Assembly (NCBI GenBank): GCA_002331575.1
Contig: DCZG01000043.1
Span: 3,258 to 22,731, forward strand
Length of the DNA stretch: 19,474 nt
Source: Atopobium sp. UBA2090
GTDB lineage: Bacteria > Actinomycetota > Coriobacteriia > Coriobacteriales > Atopobiaceae
Direction: 5' to 3'
Part shown: one piece after another, positions 1-7,053 of the stretch
How the letters are laid out: every line of letters starts with the position of its first letter
How positions within the stretch are numbered: position 1 is the first letter of the stretch
Notes under the pieces: generated by a model
The model's database searches: none
Told to the model about the DNA's origin: nothing
Seen by the model: only the letters and a program-made list of their open reading frames with translations
Translations under genes and position numbers: made by a program

Positions 1-6
1 CTTCGT

Positions 7-1425
7 GTGGCGCTTCTCGGGGCGTGCGGCGCCTTCGAGGCGGGCAGGTTCGCGACCGTCGTGGTCAACTGCCGGGAACACGGCTCCGAGGAGACCGTCC
101 TCTCCCTGCGCCTCGACGCCACCACCATGAGCCAGCTGCGCGCCGTGGCCAGCTCGCCTGGTCTCGACGAGGGGGGCTTCCCCCAGGGCGAGGCCGTCCG
201 CGCCTCCTTCGGCGAGAACGGCTGGTTCGTCCCCGTCGAGCCCTTCCTGACCTCAGAGGATCCGACCGCCTTTCCCGCGAGCCGCTATCGCGAGGTCGAG
301 CTCGACGCCTCTGAGAGCCCTGCCGAGCTCGCCGAGGCGACCGGGGCGCACCGCATCTGCGACCTCGGCATCTACGAGGTCTCGCCCCGAGTCTCGAAGT
401 GGCACGAGATGGTCGCCAACAAGGTCAGCTCGACGGGTGAGGCGGTCTCGATGCTCATGGCCGCACGAGACGCGACCACAGACGTCACGGTTGCCGAGGC
501 CTGCAACCGCGCGGCGAAGGCCCTCGTCGACGGCACGATGGACGTGACGGACACCAAGCGCCTGGGCGAGCTCTTCATCAACGGAGACGAGCTCTCGCTG
601 ACGGTCGCGCGCATTCGGAACGTGATCAGCGACGAGGAGCACCTGGACGGCGACATGCTGACCGACGCGCTCGCCTCGCTTGACAAGACGCTCGGCCCCA
701 TCACCGACATGGGCATGTACCTCGATGACACGGACAACGTTTACCGCTACTTCAACTCATTCGCCGAGCGCGTCTACTACAACCGCATCCTCCCCAAGGA
801 CGCACGGACGACCCGACTCGTTCCCGATGCCTACTATGTCGGGCACTCGGAGGCGGCACGCATCCTCAACCTGCTCGAACGATACGACGAGGCCCTCGTG
901 CATGACGAGGAGCTCGTCAGGATAGCGCCAGCGACTCCAGACGCACTTCTCGCCAAGGTTCGCACGCTCGAGGAGCAGGGAAGCATCTTCGAGGCGGCTG
1001 ACCTCCTGAAGAAGGCCATCCTCATCTCGAGCACCTCGCGTGACCTCTGCATCTGCTTCTATCGGCTGGCGTTCATGGAGTGGAAGCTCGGCGAGGGGCA
1101 ACTCGCGGTCGCCTGCTACGTGCGCTCGATGGGATTCCGCTCGGACGTGGCGCGCCAGGCACAGCAGGAGCTTGAGGAGCTGATCGCCACCGAGCCCCAG
1201 CTCAAGAAGGTCACCAGCGACGAGGCCAGGGAGATGATCAAGGCGGCAGGGCTTCCGTACGGCGACGTCCCGAGCATGCGTCGGACCACCGCCGCCTGCG
1301 CCTGCGCCTGCACGGACGCGAACCTCATCGGTCCGGCACGGGCGTTCACGGAGATGCTGCTCGACCTCAACTACGACGACGCCCTCGTGGACGTCTGTCG
1401 CTCGCTCGCCATCCCTAGGCAGTGA
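7..1425 (+). CDS. TPR-like protein of unknown function, start possibly upstream of window
   Basis: I do not recognise a named family. The frame is open from the window edge; GTG at 7 is the first visible start, but no upstream sequence is available to test it, so the gene may be 5'-truncated. The 472-residue product is soluble-looking, with no signal peptide or membrane segment. Residues about 278-378 (ARILNLLERYDEALVHDEEL and following) have the helix-pair spacing of two to three tetratricopeptide repeats. The N-terminal ~130 residues are a mixed beta/alpha region without a recognised motif. Near the C-terminus there is an unusual Cys-Ala-Cys-Ala-Cys run (C431, C433, C435) encoded by three GCCTGC hexamers. 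The gene ends 11 bp inside the convergent transglycosylase gene. A role in protein-protein scaffolding would follow from the TPRs but is only inference. Confidence 0.7.
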   Translation: MALLGACGAFEAGRFATVVVNCREHGSEETVLSLRLDATTMSQLRAVASSPGLDEGGFPQGEAVRASFGENGWFVPVEPFLTSEDPTAFPASRYREVELDASESPAELAEATGAHRICDLGIYEVSPRVSKWHEMVANKVSSTGEAVSMLMAARDATTDVTVAEACNRAAKALVDGTMDVTDTKRLGELFINGDELSLTVARIRNVISDEEHLDGDMLTDALASLDKTLGPITDMGMYLDDTDNVYRYFNSFAERVYYNRILPKDARTTRLVPDAYYVGHSEAARILNLLERYDEALVHDEELVRIAPATPDALLAKVRTLEEQGSIFEAADLLKKAILISSTSRDLCICFYRLAFMEWKLGEGQLAVACYVRSMGFRSDVARQAQQELEELIATEPQLKKVTSDEAREMIKAAGLPYGDVPSMRRTTAACACACTDANLIGPARAFTEMLLDLNYDDALVDVCRSLAIPRQ

Positions 1426-2005
1426 TTCCGTCGGGATAGCACCTCACGTAGCCCTCGTAGGCGCGGTCCACGCGCTCGAGATACTGGCTCGTCTCGGGGT
1501 AGTCGATGCTGTCAGAGATGCTTCCGCCCTCAGAGAGCCACTGGTTCACCGTGCCGATTCCCGCATTGTAGGCGGCGACCACCTCGTCCGTCGACGAGAG
1601 GTTGTCCTGCAGATAGGCGAGGTAGGCGCTTCCGTACTCGATGTTGGTGGCGGGGTCGCTGAGGTTGTCGGGATTCCAGACCGAGTCGTCTACGACACCC
1701 ATCTCGGCAAGTGACTCCGCCGTTGAGGGCATCACCTGCATGAGGCCGACCGCGCCAACGGAGGATCTGGCATCAGGGTCCCAGTCGGACTCGCACTTGA
1801 TGACGGCGCATACGAGACGGGCGTCCACGCCATGGCGATCCGCCGACCCCTGAATCTGGCCCGCATAGCTCACGGGATAGAGGAACGTGCGCGCGAGCGT
1901 CACCGGCCCTCTGTCCAGCCCGAGGCAGATCGCGAGCGTAACGAGGATGGCGAGCATGGGCACGACTCGGTACCAGCGCAGGAAGCCCCTCTCATCCCGG
2001 CTCAT
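1415..2005 (-). CDS. Membrane-anchored lytic transglycosylase (SLT domain)
   Basis: Predicted to cleave the MurNAc-GlcNAc bond of peptidoglycan, acting outside the membrane. The 196-aa product has one N-terminal hydrophobic segment (about residues 14-30) that serves as an anchor or uncleaved signal. The goose-lysozyme-like SLT domain of the MltE/Slt70 group then spans about 55-190. Hallmarks are the catalytic glutamate E72 in CESDWDPDA, the GAVGLMQVMPSTA block (84-96), the NIEYGSAYLAYL helix (121-132) and AYNAG (145-149). The frame is open much further upstream, but ATG 2005 is chosen because it overlaps the coaE stop as ATGA and follows a GAGGGG Shine-Dalgarno; the extension would only read coaE out of frame. 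It is probably translationally coupled to coaE. Its 3' end overlaps the convergent TPR gene by 11 bp. Confidence 0.88.
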   Translation of the reverse strand: MSRDERGFLRWYRVVPMLAILVTLAICLGLDRGPVTLARTFLYPVSYAGQIQGSADRHGVDARLVCAVIKCESDWDPDARSSVGAVGLMQVMPSTAESLAEMGVVDDSVWNPDNLSDPATNIEYGSAYLAYLQDNLSSTDEVVAAYNAGIGTVNQWLSEGGSISDSIDYPETSQYLERVDRAYEGYVRCYPDGITA

Positions 2006-2634
2006 CGTCTGCTGCCCCTCGTGCGAGACCAGCCGGAGGCGACGTGGCCGTCCCACCATGCGCGCACCGCGGCTTCGAGCTCTTCCTGGTCTCCCCCGTT
2101 CTCGATCACGGTGTCGGCGTGGTCGCGGAGGTACTCGTCGGACGGTTGGTTCGTCGCACGGCGGTCGAAGTCCGCCTCCTCCACGCCGCGTTCCCGAGCT
2201 CTCGCGCGGCGGACCTCGAACGGACAGGTCACGCACACGACCTCGTCAGCCAGGTCGACAAGAGAACCCATGCGGTCAAGAAGGGGCACCTCGACGACGC
2301 AGACGTCACAGGCACCAGACTGTGCCATCTGATGCAGCTTGGCGACGAACGCCTCACGTATGTGGGGAAGCTCGATGTCCTCGAGACGGGCGATGCCACC
2401 AGGGGTCGAGAAGGCGACCATGGCGAGCCTCTGCCGGTCGAGTCTGCCCGTCCGCGCATCGACGAGGTCATCGCCGAAGGCGTCACTGACCTCTTTGAGG
2501 CAGGCGCTACCGGGCTCGAGGACGGTGCGGGAGAGAACGTCGAGGTCAATCCGGCAGGCTCCGAGCGACTCCATGGCTCGAGCGACTGTCGACTTTCCGG
2601 AGGCTATGCCACCCGCAAGATAGACGACGTACAA
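2002..2634 (-). CDS. coaE: Dephospho-CoA kinase
   Basis: Catalyses ATP-dependent 3'-phosphorylation of dephospho-CoA, the final step of coenzyme A synthesis, in the cytosol. The 210-residue length fits the family (about 200). The P-loop GGIASGKST is at residues 8-16. The substrate-site aspartates lie in RIDLDVLSR (D30, D32). The lid and C-terminal signature RRATNQPSDEYLRDHAD followed by VIENGG matches the CoaE pattern of a conserved glutamine followed by AD-x-VI-x-NGG. The start is TTG 2634, five residues before the conserved AGG of the P-loop strand and 4-5 nt after an AGGGGG run; the longer frame to 2709 adds 25 residues unlike CoaE. Its stop overlaps the transglycosylase start (ATGA). Downstream placement from rpsA is typical of actinobacteria, although two genes intervene here. 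Confidence 0.93.
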   Translation of the reverse strand: MYVVYLAGGIASGKSTVARAMESLGACRIDLDVLSRTVLEPGSACLKEVSDAFGDDLVDARTGRLDRQRLAMVAFSTPGGIARLEDIELPHIREAFVAKLHQMAQSGACDVCVVEVPLLDRMGSLVDLADEVVCVTCPFEVRRARARERGVEEADFDRRATNQPSDEYLRDHADTVIENGGDQEELEAAVRAWWDGHVASGWSRTRGSRR

Positions 2635-2655
2635 AGTACCCCCTGACCGGCTTCG

Positions 2656-2683
2656 TTTATGGTTCGTTTCGAGGTGGGGACAA
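2656..2683 (-). promoter_or_regulatory. Possible coaE promoter
   Basis: On the minus strand TTGTCC (2683-2678) and CATAAA (2661-2656) are separated by 16 nt. Each matches the sigma-70 consensus at four of six positions. Initiation would fall about 15 nt before the proposed TTG start. This would give coaE and the transglycosylase their own promoter, separate from the zinc-ribbon gene 95 nt upstream. It rests on sequence resemblance only. Confidence 0.3.
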
Positions 2684-2728
2684 TCATCCCACGAAGGGCA
2701 GCGCCGCACCAGTCAGGAAATCAAAACC

Positions 2729-3142
2729 CTACGAGCGGACCTCGAACTTCTCATGACACTTCGGGCAGGTGACCCGAAGCTTGCCCTTTCCGCGCGGGAC
2801 GCGGACGTGCTGTCCGCACGAGGGGCAGGTGACGTGCTTGTACTTGCGCGACTCCGTCCATGCCGCCTTGGGGTTCTGGAACCAGGGACGCACGGGGCCG
2901 AGCATCTTGAGAAAGCGCTCGTTCTCGACGGCGCGGGCACCGAGGTTCTTCGAGCTCATGCGCCACATGCCGTAGACGAGAAGCGCGACGGTGACGATGC
3001 CGAGCCAGGTGGTGTGGACGAAGAGCTCCACGACGCAGAGGATGACGGCGAGGTCGGTCACGAACCTCACGAGGTCGTCAGCGCCGAGTCGTCCTCTCAT
3101 CCACTCCGCAGCCTTGCGTTCGAAATCTCCCTTGGCCATCAT
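2729..3142 (-). CDS. Small membrane protein with C-terminal zinc ribbon
   Basis: Function unknown. The 137-aa protein has a charged N-terminus (about 1-26), two closely spaced hydrophobic segments (about 29-43 and 46-60) forming a likely membrane hairpin, and a basic linker. It ends in a four-cysteine zinc ribbon, CPSCG (C106, C109) and CPKCH (C126, C129), of the kind seen in zinc-ribbon/MJ0042-type domains. The ribbon would probably face the cytosol. Two consecutive ATGs (3142 and 3139) follow a GGGGAG ribosome-binding site, so the exact start is uncertain by one codon. It lies 117 nt downstream of the gamma-glutamyl hydrolase gene on the same strand, possibly co-transcribed with it. Nothing in the sequence assigns a substrate or partner. 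Confidence 0.75.
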   Translation of the reverse strand: MMAKGDFERKAAEWMRGRLGADDLVRFVTDLAVILCVVELFVHTTWLGIVTVALLVYGMWRMSSKNLGARAVENERFLKMLGPVRPWFQNPKAAWTESRKYKHVTCPSCGQHVRVPRGKGKLRVTCPKCHEKFEVRS

Positions 3143-3259
3143 CGCTCCCCTGTCTCGTTTCTCGATAGGCAGTTCCTACCCGTAACCGCCCCGCGCGAAT
3201 CAGGCGCCAGCCCATCCGAGCCATTCCACACCACGCGATACCAGGTGGCCTTCGGAGCG

Positions 3260-4021
3260 CTAGCAGGCGGCGACGAACGCCTTCCAGAGGCCGAAGTCGG
3301 TGTCGAGCTTGCGCCACGTGTACTCCGGATGCCACTGCACCCCCAGGAAGAAGTGCTTCCCGGGGATTTCGATGGCCTCGGGCACATGGTCGACGGCAGA
3401 GCGCGCGCTGAGGAGGCCGCCCTCGCAGATGCGACTCACGCAGCAGTGGTGGGCCGAGTTCACCTGAATCATCGAGGCACCGTCCACGCAGCGCGAGAGC
3501 AGCGTGTCTGGCACGACCTCGACGGGGTGCACCACGTCGACGAGCGAGGATACGTGGCGCCAGTGCGTCGTTCCCTCGGGCGTGGGAAGGTTGGGGACGT
3601 CCGTGCAGAGCGTGCCACCCAGGGCGACGTTCATGATCTGCACGCCGCGACAGGTGGCGAAGAGGGGCTTGTCCGCCTCGGCGACCATACGCACGAGCGG
3701 CACCTCGAGGGCATCACGACGCGGGCAGGGCTCCTCGGCCGTGGTGTTCCCGACCTCTCCCCAGAGCTTCGGATCGGGATCCTGACCGCCAGGAATCGAG
3801 AAGCCGTCGCAGAGGTCCACGTAGTGGCGGATGAGCTCCTTGTCGGAGGTGAGGGGCAGCATCACGGGCATGCCACCCGCAGCGATGATGGCGTCGAGGA
3901 AGTTGTCGGCAACCGCCTCGTTCGGAGCGAGCGTCTCGCCCAGGTACTCGACAGGCGCAACCCACCGCGGCGTGACGCCGATCAGAGGCCTACCGAATGA
4001 GGTCGTCGCATGCCCTGCCAT
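3260..4021 (-). CDS. Gamma-glutamyl-gamma-aminobutyrate hydrolase-like (peptidase C26, class I amidotransferase fold)
   Basis: Predicted cytosolic hydrolase that releases glutamate from gamma-glutamyl compounds, like E. coli PuuD in putrescine breakdown. The 253-aa protein carries the class I glutamine amidotransferase triad: nucleophile C124 in FATCRGVQ, and H231 and E233 in GVQWHPEY. It also has the C26-specific segments DGFSIPGGQD (72-81) and VNSAHH (187-192). ATG 4021 is chosen because GGAGGA lies six bases upstream; an earlier in-frame start would add 36 residues unlike the family. No puuA, puuB or puuC gene is nearby, so a role in putrescine catabolism is not supported. Another gamma-glutamyl substrate (peptide, folate polyglutamate or amine) is equally possible. 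It follows the rpsA terminator and so probably has its own promoter. Confidence 0.86.
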   Translation of the reverse strand: MAGHATTSFGRPLIGVTPRWVAPVEYLGETLAPNEAVADNFLDAIIAAGGMPVMLPLTSDKELIRHYVDLCDGFSIPGGQDPDPKLWGEVGNTTAEEPCPRRDALEVPLVRMVAEADKPLFATCRGVQIMNVALGGTLCTDVPNLPTPEGTTHWRHVSSLVDVVHPVEVVPDTLLSRCVDGASMIQVNSAHHCCVSRICEGGLLSARSAVDHVPEAIEIPGKHFFLGVQWHPEYTWRKLDTDFGLWKAFVAAC

Positions 4022-4067
4022 CCAATTCCTCCAAAATGTAGGTATTTTCACAGGCATGACCATACCA

Positions 4068-4081
4068 CCGCATGAATGCGG
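4068..4081. repeat. Short inverted repeat upstream of the gamma-glutamyl hydrolase gene
   Basis: CCGCAT and ATGCGG form a perfect 6-bp dyad around a 2-bp centre, 47 nt upstream of the hydrolase start. The position suits a repressor operator or a small 5'-UTR hairpin. There is no independent support. Confidence 0.25.
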
Positions 4082-4127
4082 CCGTAAAAGGGTGTCCGTT
4101 ACGAATTCAGAACCCCATCGTGTGCAC

Positions 4128-4157
4128 AAAAAACGGGACCACCCGAAGGTGGTCCCG
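4128..4157 (-). terminator. Rho-independent terminator of rpsA
   Basis: On the minus strand a perfect 10-bp stem (4157-4148 with 4143-4134) encloses a TTCG tetraloop and is followed at once by six T (4133-4128). It lies 26 nt after the rpsA stop. This separates rpsA transcription from the hydrolase gene. Confidence 0.9.
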
Positions 4158-4182
4158 CGAGTCGAGCGAATGTCCGAAAGAC

Positions 4183-5427
4183 CTACTCCTCGACGGGAGC
4201 GTCCTCGACGGGAGCGTCCTCGGTGGGTGCGTCCTCGGCGGGGGCATCCTCGGCAGAGGCGTCAGCCTCGGGAGCGCCCTCGACGGACGCGTCCTCGGCG
4301 AGCGGCTTGACCTCGACGTCGACACCGAGCGTCTCGGCGGCGGACTTCATGGACAGGGAGATGCGACGACGGTCGAGGTCGATCTCCATGACCTTCACCT
4401 GCACGACGTCGCCCACAGAGCAGACCTGCGAGGGAACGTCGACGTGGCTCTTCGCCATCTCGGAGATGTGGACGAGACCCTCCACGCCGTCGCCGAGGTC
4501 GACGAAGGCACCGAAGGTGACGAGCTTGGTGACGGTACCCTCGACGATGGCGCCGATCGGGTACTTCTTGACGAGGGAGCGCCAAGGATCCTCGGTGGTC
4601 TGCTTGAGGCCGAGGGAGATGCGCTCGCGGTTGAGATCGACGTCGAGAACCTGAACCTCGACCTCCTGGCCGACCTTGACGACCTCGGAGGGATGGTTGA
4701 CATGGTTCCAGGAGAGCTCGGAGATGTGCACGAGACCGTCGATGCCGCCGAGGTCGACGAAGGCGCCGAAGTCGACGATCGAGGACACGGTGCCCTTGAG
4801 GCGCATGCCGACCTGGAGCTTGGAGAGGATCTCCTGGCGCTCGGCCTTGCGTGCCTCCTCGAGAACGACGCGGCGAGAGAGGACGACGTTGTTGCGGTTG
4901 CGGTCCATCTCGATGACGCGGGCCTCGATGCGCGTGCCCATGTAGGCGGTGAGGTCCTTGACGCGACGGAGGTCGACGAGAGAGGCGGGCAGGAAGCCGC
5001 GCAGGCCGATGTCGAGGATCAGGCCACCCTTGACGACCTCGATGACCTCGCCCTCGACGGTCTCGCCGGAGTTGAACTTCTCCTCGACCGCGTTCCAGGC
5101 GCGCTCGTACTCGGCACGCTTCTTGGAGAGGACGAGACGACCCTCCTTGTCCTCCTTCTGGAGAACGAGAGCCTCGATCTTGTCGCCAAGCGCGACGACG
5201 TCGGCAGGGTTGACATCCTTGCGGATGGAGAGCTCGCGAGCAGGGATGACGCCCTCAGACTTGTAGCCGATGTCAAGCAGGACCTCATCGTGCTCGATCT
5301 TGACGACGGTGCCCGTGACAAGATCGCCCTCGTCGAAGTCGGTAACGGTACCGTCGATGAGGCTGTTCATCTCCTCGTCTGAAATGTCATCCAGGGAGAA
5401 GATGGACGAGTTCTGAATCTCACTCAA
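4183..5427 (-). CDS. rpsA: 30S ribosomal protein S1
   Basis: S1 binds mRNA on the 30S subunit and helps initiation on structured leaders. The 414-aa product has four S1 (OB-fold) domains at about residues 34-103, 121-188, 207-275 and 292-360. Domains 3 and 4 are the canonical strong ones (DFGAFVDLGGIDGLVHISEL and TFGAFVDLGDGVEGLVHISE). Four domains is the usual actinobacterial/Firmicutes arrangement, as against six in E. coli. The tail (about 370-414) is acidic and low-complexity, with four tandem EDAP(A/T/V) units. The start is TTG 5427: no ATG fits, and AAGGGG lies at suitable spacing upstream. The Shine-Dalgarno may be held in a hairpin. The gene ends at a strong terminator and is divergent from the cysteine desulfidase gene. 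Confidence 0.95.
   Translation of the reverse strand: MSEIQNSSIFSLDDISDEEMNSLIDGTVTDFDEGDLVTGTVVKIEHDEVLLDIGYKSEGVIPARELSIRKDVNPADVVALGDKIEALVLQKEDKEGRLVLSKKRAEYERAWNAVEEKFNSGETVEGEVIEVVKGGLILDIGLRGFLPASLVDLRRVKDLTAYMGTRIEARVIEMDRNRNNVVLSRRVVLEEARKAERQEILSKLQVGMRLKGTVSSIVDFGAFVDLGGIDGLVHISELSWNHVNHPSEVVKVGQEVEVQVLDVDLNRERISLGLKQTTEDPWRSLVKKYPIGAIVEGTVTKLVTFGAFVDLGDGVEGLVHISEMAKSHVDVPSQVCSVGDVVQVKVMEIDLDRRRISLSMKSAAETLGVDVEVKPLAEDASVEGAPEADASAEDAPAEDAPTEDAPVEDAPVEE
4192..4251 (-). repeat. rpsA: Four 15-bp in-frame tandem repeats in the rpsA tail
   Basis: Units 4192-4206 and 4207-4221 are identical (GACGGGAGCGTCCTC on the plus strand). Units 4222-4236 and 4237-4251 differ at three or four positions. 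They encode EDAPV, EDAPV, EDAPT and EDAPA within the acidic tail. Degenerate relatives continue toward residue 380. Because the unit is a multiple of three, copy number can change without a frameshift. Confidence 0.85.
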
Positions 5428-5431
5428 AGGT

Positions 5432-5454
5432 GGACCCCTTCCAAAACGGGGCCC
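5432..5454 (-). promoter_or_regulatory. Hairpin that can sequester the rpsA Shine-Dalgarno
   Basis: In the minus-strand transcript GGGCCCC (5454-5448) can pair with GGGGUCC (5438-5432), seven pairs including one G-U, around a 9-nt loop. The right arm contains most of the AAGGGG ribosome-binding site that precedes the TTG start at 5427. Such a fold would limit translation. Autogenous translational control of S1 is known in E. coli, but a link here is inference. Confidence 0.4.
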
Positions 5455-5542
5455 CGGTCGTCATGATCGCTGCCTGCAGTGCCAAGTCAATCGCGGCGTC
5501 TACGTGGAAACTAACATGCTTTCGGGGGCCGACAGATTCGTG

Positions 5543-5564
5543 GTATGGGCCCTATTGCCCATAC
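5543..5564 (-). repeat. 8-bp inverted repeat in the rpsA-cyuA intergenic region
   Basis: GTATGGGC (5543-5550) and GCCCATAC (5557-5564) are perfect inverted repeats around a 6-nt centre. If the rpsA promoter at 5572-5601 is real, the repeat falls at the very start of the rpsA leader and could be an operator or a leader hairpin. No U-tract follows in either direction, so it is not a simple terminator. Confidence 0.5.
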
Positions 5565-5571
5565 GGTGATA

Positions 5572-5601
5572 AAGATACCGTTTCACCCACCCTCATTTCA
5601 A
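5572..5601 (-). promoter_or_regulatory. Possible rpsA promoter
   Basis: On the minus strand TTGAAA (5601-5596, five of six consensus) and TATCTT (5577-5572, four of six) are 18 nt apart in a locally AT-richer stretch. This would give a 5' leader of about 135-140 nt containing both inverted repeats noted above. It is read by eye only. No convincing promoter was seen for the divergent desulfidase gene. Confidence 0.35.
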
Positions 5602-5711
5602 GCATGACGTGTGTGGAATTATGTTTTCTGCGTCAGACGGGAAGAGGGCGGGCGGACGGCGGACGAGCGTTACAGTAGCCTCATCCCACGCACCCAAGGA
5701 TGGAGAAACCC

Positions 5712-7016
5712 ATGGACGAGGCCAGCTACCGGAACCACTGCGCGATACTCGAAGAGGAGCTCGTATGCGCCCTCGGATGCACCGAGCCGATTGCGGTGGC
5801 CTACGCTGCCGCGCTCGCGCGCGCAGCGCTTGGTGCCGAGCCCGAATCCATCACCTCCGCCTGTAGCGGGAACATCATCAAGAACGTGAAGAGCGTGACG
5901 GTCCCCAACTCGGGAGGACTCCGCGGCATCGAGGCCGCCGCCACCCTTGGCACCATCGGCGGAGACGCCACGCGCGCGCTCGAGGTGCTCGAGGCGGTCT
6001 CCCCCGCTGACATCGAGCGCACCAAGGAGCTGCTTGCCGACGGCTACTGCGACGTCACCCTCGTCGAGGACGTTCCCAACCTCTACGTGCGTGCGACGGC
6101 CGCGGCTGCAGGCCACACCGCCGTCGCCTGCATCGAGGAGCGTCACACCAACGTGACCGAACTTTCGCGCGACGGCGTGGCCGTCAGCGTCGCGGGCGTC
6201 ACCGCGACCGGCCCGGGGGCACACGTCGAGACTTCGAGGGCGGACCGCACGAAGCTCACACTCGAGAGCATCTGGGAGTTCGCCCACGTCGTCGACGTCG
6301 CGGACGTGGAACCGACTGTCGGGCGCCAGATCGACCTCAACAAGCGCATCGCTGACGAGGGCATCCGCGGCGACTGGGGAGCCAACATCGGCAGCACGCT
6401 CCTCTCCTCCCGACCGCACGACGTGGTCGCCAAGGCGAAGGCCATGGCAGCCGCGGGTTCGGACGCGCGCATGAGCGGCTGCCCGCTGCCCGTGGTCATC
6501 ATCTGCGGCAGCGGCAACCAGGGCATCACCGCCTCGATGCCGGTTCTCGAATATGCGCATGAACTCTGGTCATCGCGAGAGGCGCTCGTGCGCGCCGTGG
6601 TGCTCTCAGACCTCACGGCCGTGCACGTCAAGCACTTCGTGGGCGAGCTGTCAGCGTTCTGTGGCGCCGTCACCGCCGGCGCCGGTGCCGGCGCGGGCAT
6701 CTGCTACCTGCGCGGGGGTTCGTTCGCCCAGTACGAGGCCACCATCGTCAACACGATCGCCAACGTGGGCGGCATCGTCTGCGACGGCGCCAAGCCCAGC
6801 TGCGCGGCGAAGATCTCCGCTGCGGTCGACGCGGCCATCCTCGGCTGCGACATGGCCCTCTCCGACGGCTCGTTCCATGCGGGCGACGGTCTCGTGGGCG
6901 CCGACGCCGAGGAGACCATCCGCTCCATGGGATACGTCGGCCGCGTCGGCATGCACCCCACCGACGTCGAGATCCTGAACATCATGATCGGCAAGACCGA
7001 CGTGAGCGGCGAATAG
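5712..7016 (+). CDS. cyuA: L-cysteine desulfidase (CyuA / UPF0597 family)
   Basis: Family members break L-cysteine down to pyruvate, ammonia and sulfide using an iron-sulfur cluster, and are typical of anaerobes; they are related to the serine dehydratase alpha chain. The 434-aa protein has the N-terminal signature GCTEPIAVAYAAA (22-34), the SGNIIKNVKSVTVPNSGG block (52-69), CGSGNQGI (265-272) and the four candidate cluster cysteines C23, C317, C357 and C364. The last three lie in the conserved FCGAVTAGAG and GGIVCDGAKPSCAAK segments. The start is ATG 5712, with GGAG six bases upstream; the in-frame ATG at 5700 has no properly spaced site. It sits alone between polA-rnhA and rpsA, with no adjacent CyuR-like regulator or CyuP-like transporter. 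Serine as an alternative substrate cannot be excluded. Confidence 0.85.
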   Translation: MDEASYRNHCAILEEELVCALGCTEPIAVAYAAALARAALGAEPESITSACSGNIIKNVKSVTVPNSGGLRGIEAAATLGTIGGDATRALEVLEAVSPADIERTKELLADGYCDVTLVEDVPNLYVRATAAAAGHTAVACIEERHTNVTELSRDGVAVSVAGVTATGPGAHVETSRADRTKLTLESIWEFAHVVDVADVEPTVGRQIDLNKRIADEGIRGDWGANIGSTLLSSRPHDVVAKAKAMAAAGSDARMSGCPLPVVIICGSGNQGITASMPVLEYAHELWSSREALVRAVVLSDLTAVHVKHFVGELSAFCGAVTAGAGAGAGICYLRGGSFAQYEATIVNTIANVGGIVCDGAKPSCAAKISAAVDAAILGCDMALSDGSFHAGDGLVGADAEETIRSMGYVGRVGMHPTDVEILNIMIGKTDVSGE

Positions 7017-7053
7017 CGAGATCGCAAGGGCTTCTCGCCGGCGACGTCGAACG

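Noticed and set aside
2006..2236. N-terminal extension of the lytic transglycosylase to 2236
   Set aside because: The extra 77 residues read the coaE coding sequence out of frame, are Arg/Pro-rich and precede the membrane anchor; the ATGA overlap at 2005 fits better.
3260..4021. Putrescine-degradation (Puu) operon
   Set aside because: Only the hydrolase-like gene is present; no PuuA, PuuB, PuuC or PuuR homologue lies nearby.
2753..5382. Long plus-strand ORFs at 2753-4000 and 4072-5382
   Set aside because: They run antisense to the zinc-ribbon, hydrolase and rpsA genes; the repetitive Asp/Leu/Gly text is the complement of the S1 repeats.
7016..7038. GCGAGA/TCTCGC inverted repeat as a terminator between cyuA and rnhA
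   Set aside because: There are only six pairs, an 11-nt loop and no U-tract on either strand; chance is as likely.
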